A DNA stretch of 64,000 bases, from the NCBI RefSeq assembly GCF_042926695.1, contig NZ_CP170642.1, forward strand, positions 2,294,001 to 2,358,000, read 5' to 3'. The position numbers were made by a program, and so were the translations under genes. Positions within the stretch are counted from its first letter, which is position 1. Each line of letters begins with the position of its first letter. Below, one piece after another: positions 42,266 through 50,837 of the stretch. This DNA comes from Lonepinella koalarum. GTDB lineage: Bacteria > Pseudomonadota > Gammaproteobacteria > Enterobacterales > Pasteurellaceae. The notes under the pieces were generated by a model. The model ran no database searches, had not been told where the DNA came from, and saw nothing but the letters and a program-made list of their open reading frames with translations.

Positions 42266-43165
42266 TTAATAAAGTTTAAACACATCCAACAACGCCCGAT
42301 CAATCACTTCGTTCACGCAGTTTGACGGTTCTCTTGCTGGACCTACGTTATGTCCGCGTAAAAGTGCGGCACGTTTTACCACAGAATTTGGATTGCCCAT
42401 TTGCATCACATTGCGAAATGCTCGGATTTTCTTTTGAGCAGCGTTGGCGTTGGCAAAATCGCCTTGTTGCCAATATTCGTAAATAGACACCATTAATTCA
42501 GGGAACACGTTGGAACAACCGCTAATCGCCCCAGTACCGCCAGCTAACAATGTCCATAAAATCAACGAATCACTGCCAGCCATCACAGCCAAATTCTCGG
42601 TGGTATTTTCAATATATTTCAAGGAATTATCAAAATTACCACTGCTGTCTTTAATGCCGATAATATTGGCGTTGGCTTGGGCTAATTTTTTCACCGTGCT
42701 GGCTTCAATATTGTTGCCTGAGCGAGCAGGAATGTTGTACATCAAAATCGGGGCATCCACATTTTTCGCCACCGTGTCAAAATGACGATATAAATCATCT
42801 TGGCTAACGGACACAAAATAGGGCGAAATCACCGACAACACGTCCACGCCTAAGTCTTTCACTTGATTAGAAAATTCAATGGTTTCTTTGGTGGTAATAC
42901 AGCCTGTTCCTGCATACACTGGCACTCGCCCGTCCACGGCTTCCACGGCGGCTTGAATAATCTCCAATTTTTCCTGTTGATTAAAGGCATAAAACTCGCC
43001 GTTTGTGCCTAAGGGAAAAATGCCGTGAATCCCTGCCTTAATCAAATAATCAATGTATTCTTGATAGGCTTGCGGATTGAATTTTTCGTTGTCGTCCAAT
43101 GCAGTTAGCACGGGGGCAACGATACCTTTTGGTTTAAACTGTTCTTTAGACTGTTCTTTAGACAT
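42266..43165 (-). CDS. DapA/NanA-family pyruvate aldolase, module B
   Basis: 299 aa. Canonical residues: PLGTNGEFYAF (GTxGE loop, residues 51-61), Tyr143 in LMYNIPARSG and Schiff-base Lys172 in IIGIKDSSGN. Closer to the 2-keto-3-deoxy-acid aldolase or dehydratase branch than to NanA, and clearly different from the module A aldolase (CQSSE in place of GTNGE). Oddity: residues 2-9 are a SKEQ duplication from a 12-base tandem repeat, which may vary in length. In the proposed pathway it splits Dha into pyruvate and a C4 aldehyde-acid. Gaps of 9 and 12 bases to its neighbours. Confidence 0.88.
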   Translation of the reverse strand: MSKEQSKEQFKPKGIVAPVLTALDDNEKFNPQAYQEYIDYLIKAGIHGIFPLGTNGEFYAFNQQEKLEIIQAAVEAVDGRVPVYAGTGCITTKETIEFSNQVKDLGVDVLSVISPYFVSVSQDDLYRHFDTVAKNVDAPILMYNIPARSGNNIEASTVKKLAQANANIIGIKDSSGNFDNSLKYIENTTENLAVMAGSDSLILWTLLAGGTGAISGCSNVFPELMVSIYEYWQQGDFANANAAQKKIRAFRNVMQMGNPNSVVKRAALLRGHNVGPAREPSNCVNEVIDRALLDVFKLY

Positions 43166-43174
43166 AGTAGCTCC

Positions 43175-44173
43175 TTATTTCGCAAATTTCTGATTCGCCA
43201 TTTTGGCACCTAAATACAAGGCTTCGGTCATGCTACGACTATCTGCCACGCCCTTTCCTGCAATGGGGAACGCCGTGCCGTGATCCACCGATGTGCGGAT
43301 AAATGGCAAGCCTGTGGTCACGTTCACGCCGCTTTCAAAGCCGATTAATTTAATCGGGATATGCCCCTGATCGTGGTACATCACCACCACCATATCAAAT
43401 TCGTCTAAGTTCACCGCACGGTGGAACAGCGTGTCTGGCGGCAGTGGGCCTTGCACATTGAAACCTTTGGCAAGGGCGGCTTTCACGGCTGGCACGATTT
43501 CTTTTTCATCTTCATCTCCAAATAAACCATGTTCGCCAGCGTGGGCATTAAAGCCCGCCACCGCAATTCTCGGTTCAGCAAAACCAAGCATTTGAGCGTA
43601 TTCTTGAGCAAGATCAATCACGGTAGAAATCCGCTCGGTTTTAATCAAATCGCACGCCTGCCGCATAGACACATGGGTGGTGACATGGATCACGTTTAAT
43701 TTTTCGCTGGTCAACATCATGGAAAAATCTTTAGTGCCACTTAGTTCAGCCAAAATTTCTGTATGCCCGGGGAAAATTTTGCCGCCAGCATGCAGAGCTT
43801 CTTTGTTTAAAGGTGCGGTGACAATGGCGTGAATTTTTTTCTCCATTGCCAACCCCACCGCTTTTTCAATATATTCATAGGCGGCAAGTCCTGCTTTGCC
43901 ACTGACTTGAGCGAACGGCAAATCGGCCGGCAAATTGTCTAAATCCAAAATATCAATGTAGCCAAATTCGCTGTGAAGTTCGTCCACGCTTGCCACTTTG
44001 CGAAGTTTCAGATCGGATTTCACAATGGCTAATGCCCGTTGCATAATCTTAAAATCACCCACCACCACAATCTGTGCCAGCTCATAAATTCGCTTATCTT
44101 CCAATGCTTTAATCACCACTTCCGGGCCAATGCCAGCCGCATCGCCCATGGTGATCGCTAAAATCGGTTGCAT
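43175..44173 (-). CDS. pdxA2: 4-phospho-D-threonate dehydrogenase (PdxA2)
   Basis: 332 aa. PdxA superfamily: ITMGDAAGIGPEVV at the start, AGKx-type PGHTEILAEL, zinc ligands His167 (TTHVSM), His211 and His267 (YHDQGHIP), TSVDHGTAFPIAGKG near the end. PdxA itself works on 4-phosphohydroxy-L-threonine in vitamin B6 synthesis, but copies coupled to a DUF1537 kinase oxidise 4-phospho-D-threonate (or -erythronate), which decarboxylates to dihydroxyacetone phosphate. The kinase lies 9 bases upstream, so PdxA2 is the better call. Good ribosome site (AAGGAG). Confidence 0.9.
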   Translation of the reverse strand: MQPILAITMGDAAGIGPEVVIKALEDKRIYELAQIVVVGDFKIMQRALAIVKSDLKLRKVASVDELHSEFGYIDILDLDNLPADLPFAQVSGKAGLAAYEYIEKAVGLAMEKKIHAIVTAPLNKEALHAGGKIFPGHTEILAELSGTKDFSMMLTSEKLNVIHVTTHVSMRQACDLIKTERISTVIDLAQEYAQMLGFAEPRIAVAGFNAHAGEHGLFGDEDEKEIVPAVKAALAKGFNVQGPLPPDTLFHRAVNLDEFDMVVVMYHDQGHIPIKLIGFESGVNVTTGLPFIRTSVDHGTAFPIAGKGVADSRSMTEALYLGAKMANQKFAK

Positions 44174-44182
44174 AAAAACTCC

Positions 44183-45409
44183 TTAGTTAAAATAGTCTAA
44201 AATTCGTTGTAACAATGGCACGGAGCCAAAACCGCCCGCCTTGGTCATCACAGGAATGGCGGAAATGGGGCTGTTGGGGAAATAGCCATAAGGCACGCCC
44301 GCTTCAATTTCGCCAGCAATTTGGTAATGATCCAACTGCAACTGTTTCGCCACCGAAAAAGCAATATCGCCACCTGTTAAAAATAACGCCGAAAATTGAT
44401 ACCGCTGTTGTTCTAATAACTGACTGACGAATAAAGCGATTTTTTGGCTAATTTGGTTACCCAATTCCGCACGGCTACAATTTAACTCCGCACAAAGTAG
44501 CGAGATATTCAGCCGTTCATTCAGTGAGCTTTCGGTTTTCAACAGCAAATGTTGATGATTTTTCAGCACGGCTTTTGCGGATAACATTAATGTTTCGCTA
44601 TATCTTTGATCTTGCAGTAAATTTTTAATATTGATCACCAGTGTTGCCACCTGTGCATTATCCTTAATATAATCCACCTGCTTGCAACTCACTTCACTCA
44701 TAGACCCCACCACAAACAATATGGGCTTTTTGTTTAAACCCGCCGCAATAGACTGAGCCAAGCCTGATGAACCTGCTACGATACAAGGTTGATTTACTTC
44801 CTTAATTAGCTCGGCAATGTGCTGTAAATCCTGCTCAGTTTCTGCATCAAAGCTGATAATCGCTTGAGTGTTTTCCGCCATAATGGAATAAATCACCGAG
44901 ACTGCGGTGTTTTTTTCTGTTGTTTTTTTAAATTCAAAAACAGGCACATCTGTTTGGCTCTCAATAATTGCTTTTACGCTGGAGGACACAATCGGCGTTT
45001 TGGGATCGGTGGCAAATTCTGTTTCTAACAACGGCACATCATTCACATATAAAATCCCATCACGCACCACACGCCCTGCTTTTGGTAACGCAGAACATAC
45101 AAAGGCGATTTTACGTTCACTCGCCGACAAACAAGCGGCAAGCTCTGCCCCAATATTGCCACGCAAGGTGGAATCAATTTTTTTATAAACCTGTTCCGCT
45201 TTTGCATGGGCGAACACCTGATAAATCGCTTGTTGTGCATCAGCACAATTCATCGCCCGACTATCCGTATTCACCACCACAACCTCCGCTGTGCCTTGAT
45301 ATTGAGCAAAGTCACTCAATAGCACATCGACCGCAATATGTTGTTGGTGAAACTGTAAGCCTGTGTCGTTAGCACCGGTAAAATCATCAGCAATGACTAA
45401 TACTTTCAT
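44183..45409 (-). CDS. dtnK: Four-carbon acid sugar kinase (DUF1537), probably D-threonate kinase
   Basis: 408 aa from ATG 45409, because MKVLVIADDFTGANDTG is the family start and GAG lies at the right distance; the frame itself opens at 45481, inside the CRP box. N-terminal substrate domain: IADDFTGANDTG, KKIDSTLRGNIG; C-terminal nucleotide domain: LFLTGGDIAFSVA, EIEAGVPYGYF and MTKAGGFGS. Family members phosphorylate D- or L-threonate or D-erythronate at C4. The partnership with PdxA2 points to D-threonate or D-erythronate. First gene of module B, 58 bases downstream of the CRP box. Confidence 0.88.
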   Translation of the reverse strand: MKVLVIADDFTGANDTGLQFHQQHIAVDVLLSDFAQYQGTAEVVVVNTDSRAMNCADAQQAIYQVFAHAKAEQVYKKIDSTLRGNIGAELAACLSASERKIAFVCSALPKAGRVVRDGILYVNDVPLLETEFATDPKTPIVSSSVKAIIESQTDVPVFEFKKTTEKNTAVSVIYSIMAENTQAIISFDAETEQDLQHIAELIKEVNQPCIVAGSSGLAQSIAAGLNKKPILFVVGSMSEVSCKQVDYIKDNAQVATLVINIKNLLQDQRYSETLMLSAKAVLKNHQHLLLKTESSLNERLNISLLCAELNCSRAELGNQISQKIALFVSQLLEQQRYQFSALFLTGGDIAFSVAKQLQLDHYQIAGEIEAGVPYGYFPNSPISAIPVMTKAGGFGSVPLLQRILDYFN

Positions 45410-45466
45410 GAACATCATCTCGTTTATTTGATGGCGGTTAGTATAAAGCAACGAAAAAATAAAAAC

Positions 45467-45482
45467 TGTGATCTCGATCACA
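45467..45482 (-). promoter_or_regulatory. CRP box of the module B operon
   Basis: TGTGATCTCGATCACA is a near-ideal CRP site (TGTGA-N6-TCACA, almost fully palindromic), 58 bases upstream of the dtnK start. Confidence 0.82.
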
Positions 45483-45574
45483 AAATTGAATATTTATATT
45501 CACAATGATTAAATGTAATCATTGTGTTGCACTATTAGATTGGCAGAGATATGTCAAATAATTAATGAAAAAGA

Positions 45575-46729
45575 TTATCGAAACTCTTTCGGCGTTACTC
45601 CGAATTCTTTCTTAAATACCGCATAAAAATATTGCAATGATGGATAACCGCAAATTTCTGCGATTTCTTGAATAGATACATCAGTAGATTGAAGTAGATA
45701 CTGAGCTCGGGCGAGCTTTTCTTCATGAATTACCTGATGAATGGTTTTACCCATTTCTTGTTTGAAACGAGCTTCTAAATTGGAACGAGAAATATGTAAA
45801 TGATCCAGTACTTGTTCGGTTTTGATACCATGGCAAGCTTTCTGGCGAATAAAGTGCATTGCTTGAATTACAAAAGGATCTTGTAATGAACGATAATCGG
45901 TGGATCGTCTTTCTGCGACTTTTAAAGGTGCAATCAGTAAAGGTTTATGAGCAACCTTTATACCGTTCAAGCATTTATGCAACAATTTTGCTGCTTGATA
46001 ACCAATTTGTGCCGTACCTTGTTGTACAGAAGACAGGGAAATACGAGAAAGGTATTGAATTAATTCTTCGTTATCAATGCCGATAATACATAATTGTTCA
46101 GGTACGGCAATTTTGAGATGTTCACAGGCTTGTAGTAAATGTCTGGCTCTGGCATCGGTTACTGCAATAATACCAGTGTAATCAGGCAGGGTTTTAATCC
46201 ACTGAGCTAATTTCTCTTGAGATTCAACCCAATTATGTGAATGGGTCTGATCGCCTAAATAATAATAGGATTCCTGTTCATATTTTTCCATTAACTGTAA
46301 AAAGGCATGTTGTCTTTCTAACGCCCAATGTTTTGGTGTATCCGCTGGGTAGCCATAAAACGCAAAGCGGTTAATCCCTTTTTGTTTTAAATGCAAAAAC
46401 GCCATTTCCACTAAGGCGTAATTATCAGTAGCCACATAAGGTAAATCGGGATAAAAGCGAGGATTTTGGTATGAACCACCCACGGCGATAATCGGAACGT
46501 TGACATTTTGCAATAATTCCACGGTTTCAGGATCATCAAAATCCGCAATAATACCATCAATGGACAGACTTTCAATGGTGTTGCGATGATAGACAAAATC
46601 GTCTTCCACAAAAATATCCCAACTACATTGAGACGCTTGAATATATTGTCCAACACCTTCTATTACACCACGATCATAGATTTTGTTGGCATTGAATAGA
46701 AGGGCGACTTTGTCGTGTTGTCGTGACAT
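45575..46729 (-). CDS. xylR: XylR, xylose-responsive activator (AraC family)
   Basis: 384 aa from ATG 46729, with AGGAG nine bases upstream; the frame extends to 46813 without support. N-terminal LacI/periplasmic-type sugar-binding domain (VALLFNANKIYDRGVIEGVG, GIIAVTDARARHLL), then a C-terminal AraC double helix-turn-helix: VLDHLHISRSNLEARFKQEMG and IQEIAEICGYPSLQYFYAVF. This is the domain plan of E. coli XylR, which binds D-xylose and activates xylA and xylF promoters. It is the last gene of the minus-strand xyl block, after the xylFGH terminator. Its last 25 codons have a relic copy at 59265. Confidence 0.93.
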   Translation of the reverse strand: MSRQHDKVALLFNANKIYDRGVIEGVGQYIQASQCSWDIFVEDDFVYHRNTIESLSIDGIIADFDDPETVELLQNVNVPIIAVGGSYQNPRFYPDLPYVATDNYALVEMAFLHLKQKGINRFAFYGYPADTPKHWALERQHAFLQLMEKYEQESYYYLGDQTHSHNWVESQEKLAQWIKTLPDYTGIIAVTDARARHLLQACEHLKIAVPEQLCIIGIDNEELIQYLSRISLSSVQQGTAQIGYQAAKLLHKCLNGIKVAHKPLLIAPLKVAERRSTDYRSLQDPFVIQAMHFIRQKACHGIKTEQVLDHLHISRSNLEARFKQEMGKTIHQVIHEEKLARAQYLLQSTDVSIQEIAEICGYPSLQYFYAVFKKEFGVTPKEFR

Positions 46730-46795
46730 TTTGGTTCTCCTTTGTTTCCGGATAACTATAAGATAAAAAAGATTATTTTGCAAAACAATACAAAA

Positions 46796-46824
46796 AAGCA
46801 CCGCAGTTTTCACAAACGGTGCTT
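46796..46824 (-). terminator. Terminator after xylH
   Basis: AAGCACCG (46796-46803) pairs with CGGTGCTT (46817-46824); on the minus strand the stem runs into TTTTTTG. It lies 14 bases after the xylH stop. Confidence 0.85.
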
Positions 46825-46837
46825 AACTTGCCTTATT

Positions 46838-47965
46838 TTACACTTTTTTCTTACTCATCGTATCAAACCATACTGCAAGCAATAAAATTGCCCCTTTAAT
46901 GATATATTGCCAAAAAGTTGGAACATCTAGCATACTCATGCCATTGTCTAATAAAGCAATAATGAACGCACCAACCACCACGCCGTAAATACTACCAATT
47001 CCACCTGCCAAACTGGCTCCACCAATGACACAAGAAGCTATAGCATCCATTTCAGCACTTTGCCCTGCAGATGGGGCGCCTGCTCCCAGTCTTGCACTTA
47101 AAATCAATCCTGCAATTGCCACCAGAAAGCCATTAATGGCAAAAATTGTGAGTCTGACTTTTTCAACGCCAATGCCTGATAATTTCGCTGCATCAATATT
47201 GCCACCAATGGCATAAACACTGCGACCAAAGGTTGTTTTACGAGCCACAAATGTGCCGATGATGGTAAGCAAGGCAAGCAATAATACAGGGAATGGCACG
47301 CCACGATAATCATTAAGTAGATAAATGGCACCCAACACTAAAACGGCGATTATCCCATATTTTGCTGTTTCTTTGCTTAGCGTTGGAACGGGAAGATTGA
47401 GCCGTTGACGAACTTTACGCTGGTAACTAACCCAAAGGGCAAAACAGCCTAATGCTGCCACACCAATCAACATCCCCACAATATCAGATAAATAGCCTTG
47501 TCCAATGGCAGTCATTTCGTGGCTAATGGGAGAAACGGTTGTGCCGTTGGTTAGACCAATTAAAATACCACGGAAAGCCAGCATACCGGCAAGGGTCACA
47601 ATAAAGGCGGGGACTTTTTGATAGGCTATCCACCAGCCATTCCATGCACCAAGTAATAATCCTAACACTAAGGTAACAATTATCGTCAAAGACAATGGCC
47701 AGCCCCACCACACGTTGGTAATTGCTGCAAAGCCACCTAATAAGCCCATGAGTGATCCTACCGATAAATCAATTTCGGCAGCAATGATCACAAACGCCAT
47801 ACCAATCGCCAAAATGCCTGTAATGGATGTTTGGCGTAGTAAGTTGGAAATATTTCTGGCACTTAAATAGGCCCCATCGGTTAAAAATGAGAAAAACACC
47901 ATAATGACCACAATGGCGATAAGCAGAATATACATCTGCAAATTAATGGATTTAAATTTGTTCAT
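46838..47965 (-). CDS. xylH: D-xylose ABC transporter permease
   Basis: 375 aa with about 10 membrane segments. BPD_transp_2 family: FVIIAAEIDLSVGSLMGLLGG, LAGMLAFRGILIGLTNG, the EAA-like VYAIGGNIDAAKLSGI and CVIGGASLAGGIGS. Length and order match E. coli XylH (393). Its ATG overlaps the xylG stop by four bases (ATGA), which implies translational coupling. Confidence 0.95.
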   Translation of the reverse strand: MNKFKSINLQMYILLIAIVVIMVFFSFLTDGAYLSARNISNLLRQTSITGILAIGMAFVIIAAEIDLSVGSLMGLLGGFAAITNVWWGWPLSLTIIVTLVLGLLLGAWNGWWIAYQKVPAFIVTLAGMLAFRGILIGLTNGTTVSPISHEMTAIGQGYLSDIVGMLIGVAALGCFALWVSYQRKVRQRLNLPVPTLSKETAKYGIIAVLVLGAIYLLNDYRGVPFPVLLLALLTIIGTFVARKTTFGRSVYAIGGNIDAAKLSGIGVEKVRLTIFAINGFLVAIAGLILSARLGAGAPSAGQSAEMDAIASCVIGGASLAGGIGSIYGVVVGAFIIALLDNGMSMLDVPTFWQYIIKGAILLLAVWFDTMSKKKV

Positions 47966-49482
47966 AATGTCTCCTTAAGAGCGGCTTCCATCACTTGTTC
48001 TTGGGTTAAATTATCATTGATTAAATCGGCTTTGATTTTGCCTTGGTGCATGACTAACACTCGATCACTAATCCCCAACACTTCGGGCAATTCCGATGAA
48101 ATCACGATGATAGCGATGCCTTGTTGTGCTAATTGATTAATCAATTTATAAATTTCATATTTCGCCCCCACGTCAATACCCCGAGTGGGTTCATCTAAAA
48201 TCAAGATCTTAGGGTTGAGCAATAAACATTTGGCTAAAATCGCTTTTTGTTGATTACCACCACTTAACCGCCCAATGGCAAGATCTACGCTAGCGGTTTT
48301 GACTTTCAATTTAGCAATAGATTGATTAATAATGGTTTCTTCCAGCGGTTCATTAATCACTTTTTTGCCAAAACAAAATTGGGGTAATGCCGCCAGTGTA
48401 ATATTTTTACCCACCGACATAATGGGAACAATGCCATGTTTTTTGCGATCTTCAGGTACCATAACAATATGGCGTTCAATGGCTTGCGTGCAGTTTTTAA
48501 TCTCTACTTTTTGATTTTCAAGATAAATATCGCCTTGATATTTGCCTAAATAAGAACCAAACAGACATTGTGCCATTTCGGTTCGCCCTGAACCCACAAG
48601 CCCTGCTACGCCTAAAATTTCCCCTTTGTGTAAGGCAAAATGAGCATTATCGACTCGTTTAATGTGCGTATTGGTGGTATGCCAAGCATTAAGATTTTCC
48701 ACTCGCAAAATTTCTTCGCCAATCTCATGGGGTTCAACAGGATAAAGCGAAGTGATTTCACGCCCTACCATCATGGTAATAATGTTATCTTCGCTTAAGT
48801 CTGTGGCTAAATGTGTACCAATATGCTCTCCGTCTCGAATGACACAAATCTTGTCAGAAATGGCTTTTACTTCATTGAGTTTGTGTGAAATATAAATACA
48901 AGCAATATTATGTGCTTTGAGATCTTTAATTAGATTGAGCAAAATTGCCGTTTCTTTTTCTGTGAGTGATGCCGTTGGTTCATCTAAAATAAGCAGCCGC
49001 ACTTGTTTATTTAAGGCTTTAGCGATTTCCACCAACTGTTGTTGCCCTAAACCTAATTCCGCTACCTTGGTATGCGGATCCACATTGAGTTGCACTTGTT
49101 CCAGCAAGGTTTGACAACGCAGGTACATTTCATTGTCGTTGGTTATGCCAAATTGAGTAATTTCATTGCCTAAAAACATATTTTCCAACACGGACATCTG
49201 TTTTACTAAGGTCAATTCCTGATGAATAATCGAAATGCCTTTTGACTCCGTATCTTTGATATTTTTAGCGACCAGTTTTTCGCCTGCAAAAGTAATCTCG
49301 CCTTGAAAATCACCGTGTGGATAAATGCCACATAACACTTTCATCAGCGTAGATTTACCCGAACCATTTTCGCCACACAATGACAGAATTTCGCCCATTT
49401 CTAAGGAAATGGAAATATTATTTAACGCTACCACATCACCAAATTTTTTGGTGATATTATGCATTTCCAATAAATTTGCCAT
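47962..49482 (-). CDS. xylG: D-xylose ABC transporter ATP-binding protein
   Basis: 506 aa from ATG 49482 (the frame opens at 49497). Two ABC domains: the first with Walker A CGENGSGKST, signature LGLGQQQLVEIAKAL and Walker B LLILDEPTAS; the second with degenerate Walker A AGLVGSGRTE, signature RLSGGNQQKAILAK and LILDEPTRGIDVG. This is the sugar-ABC (RbsA/XylG) plan, and the whole chain follows E. coli XylG. Separated from xylF by a stem-loop (49505-49553) that may lower its expression relative to the binding protein. Confidence 0.96.
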   Translation of the reverse strand: MANLLEMHNITKKFGDVVALNNISISLEMGEILSLCGENGSGKSTLMKVLCGIYPHGDFQGEITFAGEKLVAKNIKDTESKGISIIHQELTLVKQMSVLENMFLGNEITQFGITNDNEMYLRCQTLLEQVQLNVDPHTKVAELGLGQQQLVEIAKALNKQVRLLILDEPTASLTEKETAILLNLIKDLKAHNIACIYISHKLNEVKAISDKICVIRDGEHIGTHLATDLSEDNIITMMVGREITSLYPVEPHEIGEEILRVENLNAWHTTNTHIKRVDNAHFALHKGEILGVAGLVGSGRTEMAQCLFGSYLGKYQGDIYLENQKVEIKNCTQAIERHIVMVPEDRKKHGIVPIMSVGKNITLAALPQFCFGKKVINEPLEETIINQSIAKLKVKTASVDLAIGRLSGGNQQKAILAKCLLLNPKILILDEPTRGIDVGAKYEIYKLINQLAQQGIAIIVISSELPEVLGISDRVLVMHQGKIKADLINDNLTQEQVMEAALKETL

Positions 49483-49504
49483 ACCCGTTTTCTCCATATC
49501 GGTT

Positions 49505-49553
49505 AAAGTGCGGTAAGAAAACCAAAAATTTTTTAATTTTCTACCGCACTTTT
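49505..49553 (-). terminator. Stem-loop of paired uptake signals between xylF and xylG
   Basis: AAAGTGCGGTAAGAAAA pairs with TTTTCTACCGCACTTT around an AT-rich loop. It starts 3 bases after the xylF stop, inside the xylFGH operon, so it is probably a partial terminator or 3' stabiliser. Confidence 0.7.
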
Positions 49554-49556
49554 CAC

Positions 49557-50558
49557 TTATTGATATACTGCTTCTTTTTTGTGGAAGCCATCTTTAATTA
49601 CTGTTTCATCAATATTATCTTTAGTGACAGCTATCGGATCTAACAAATAGGCGGGCACATCTTTTAAGCCATTATTCAACGTACTATTGGATTGCACATT
49701 TTCATTTTTACCTAATGCTACAGAAATTTCTGCTGCTTTATCTGCCAACGTAGTAATCGGTTTATACACCGTCATCGTTTGAGTACCATCAATAATCCGT
49801 TTAATCGCGGCTAAATCCGCATCTTGCCCAGAAATCGCCACTTTACCAGATAAACCTTGCGCACTTAATGCCTGAATTGCCCCACCCGCAGTCGCATCAT
49901 TAGAAGCCACAACCGCATCAATATTGTTTTTATTGGCGGTTAAGGCATTTTCCATAATTTGTAAGGCTTTTTCAGCTAACCAAGAATCCACCCATTGATC
50001 GCCCACGACTTTAATTTTGCCGCTATCAATTAACGGTTGTAACACTTTCATTTGCCCTTTGCGGAATAATTTCGCATTGTTATCCACAGGTGAACCGCCC
50101 ATTAAGAAATAATTACCTTCTGGTTTTTTCTCGACAATGCTTTGAGCCTGTAATTCACCGACTTTTTCATTGTCAAAGGAAATATAAAAGTCGATATCCG
50201 CATTATTAATCAAGCGATCATACGCCAAGACTTTCACCCCTTCTTTTTTCGCCTCGGCAATCACATTGCTTAATACTTCACCGTTGAACGGAATAATCAC
50301 CAATACATCAATACCTCGGTTTAACATATTTTCAATTTGTGAAATTTGAGCCTGAGCGTCACCGTTAGCAGATTGTACGGAAACTTGCGCACCAAGGGAT
50401 TCTGCTTTTTTGACGAAAATATCACGGTCTTTTTGCCAACGCTCTAAACGCAGGTCATCAATGGACATACCAATTTTGAGATCTTTTGCTGCAGCACAAC
50501 TACTAAAAGCAAGGGTAATGGCGGTTGCAACAGCGATTAATGTGGATTTAATTTTCAT
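49557..50558 (-). CDS. xylF: D-xylose-binding periplasmic protein
   Basis: 333 aa from ATG 50558, with GAGGTG upstream (frame opens at 50570). Signal peptide of about 24 residues ending CAAA. Type I sugar-binding fold; KIGMSIDDLRLERWQKDRDI carries the xylose-contacting Arg/Trp region of XylF, then NGDAQAQISQIENML, VLAYDRLI, SNDATAGGAIQAL and ISGQDADLAAIKRI. First gene of xylFGH; preceded by the composite operator at 50690. Confidence 0.95.
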   Translation of the reverse strand: MKIKSTLIAVATAITLAFSSCAAAKDLKIGMSIDDLRLERWQKDRDIFVKKAESLGAQVSVQSANGDAQAQISQIENMLNRGIDVLVIIPFNGEVLSNVIAEAKKEGVKVLAYDRLINNADIDFYISFDNEKVGELQAQSIVEKKPEGNYFLMGGSPVDNNAKLFRKGQMKVLQPLIDSGKIKVVGDQWVDSWLAEKALQIMENALTANKNNIDAVVASNDATAGGAIQALSAQGLSGKVAISGQDADLAAIKRIIDGTQTMTVYKPITTLADKAAEISVALGKNENVQSNSTLNNGLKDVPAYLLDPIAVTKDNIDETVIKDGFHKKEAVYQ

Positions 50559-50689
50559 AAGACACCTCATTTAAATTAGGTTAAATTTCTTGATTTTGTC
50601 AGACAAAAGAAACGCCTGTTGGCTCTTTTGTTGAACAGCAGTTTGCGGTGATTTTGGACTAGGTGCAATTGCCAGATTTGATAACCTTA

Positions 50690-50760
50690 TTACGTTTTTT
50701 CGTTTTTGTGAGCCAGTTCACAGAAATGAAAAATTAGAGTGGGAAAATGAAAAAACGTAA
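50690..50760 (-). promoter_or_regulatory. Composite CRP / inverted-repeat operator of xylFGH
   Basis: A CRP box TGTGAGCCAGTTCACA (50707-50722) is flanked by a perfect 12-base inverted repeat, TTACGTTTTTTC (50690-50701) and GAAAAAACGTAA (50749-50760). The same 16-base CRP box and repeat arms, at the same spacing, occur at 53685-53755. The arms are probably XylR sites. Confidence 0.75.
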
Positions 50761-50782
50761 ATTTGAAAAAATATTAATAAAA

Positions 50783-50817
50783 ATACCGCACTTTTCAAGT
50801 TAGTAAAAGTACGGTAT
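50783..50817 (-). terminator. Terminator after the GPH symporter gene
   Basis: ATACCGCACTTTT (50783-50795) pairs with AAAAGTACGGTAT (50805-50817) with one mismatch; the minus strand continues into TTTTTATT. One arm is an uptake core. It lies 20 bases after the stop and separates this unit from the xylF promoter. Confidence 0.8.
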
Positions 50818-50837
50818 GTTTGGCTAAATTTAGATTA

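Noticed and set aside
43175..44173. Calling this gene pdxA for vitamin B6 synthesis
   Set aside because: Its place directly after a DUF1537 kinase in a sugar-acid operon favours the PdxA2 role.
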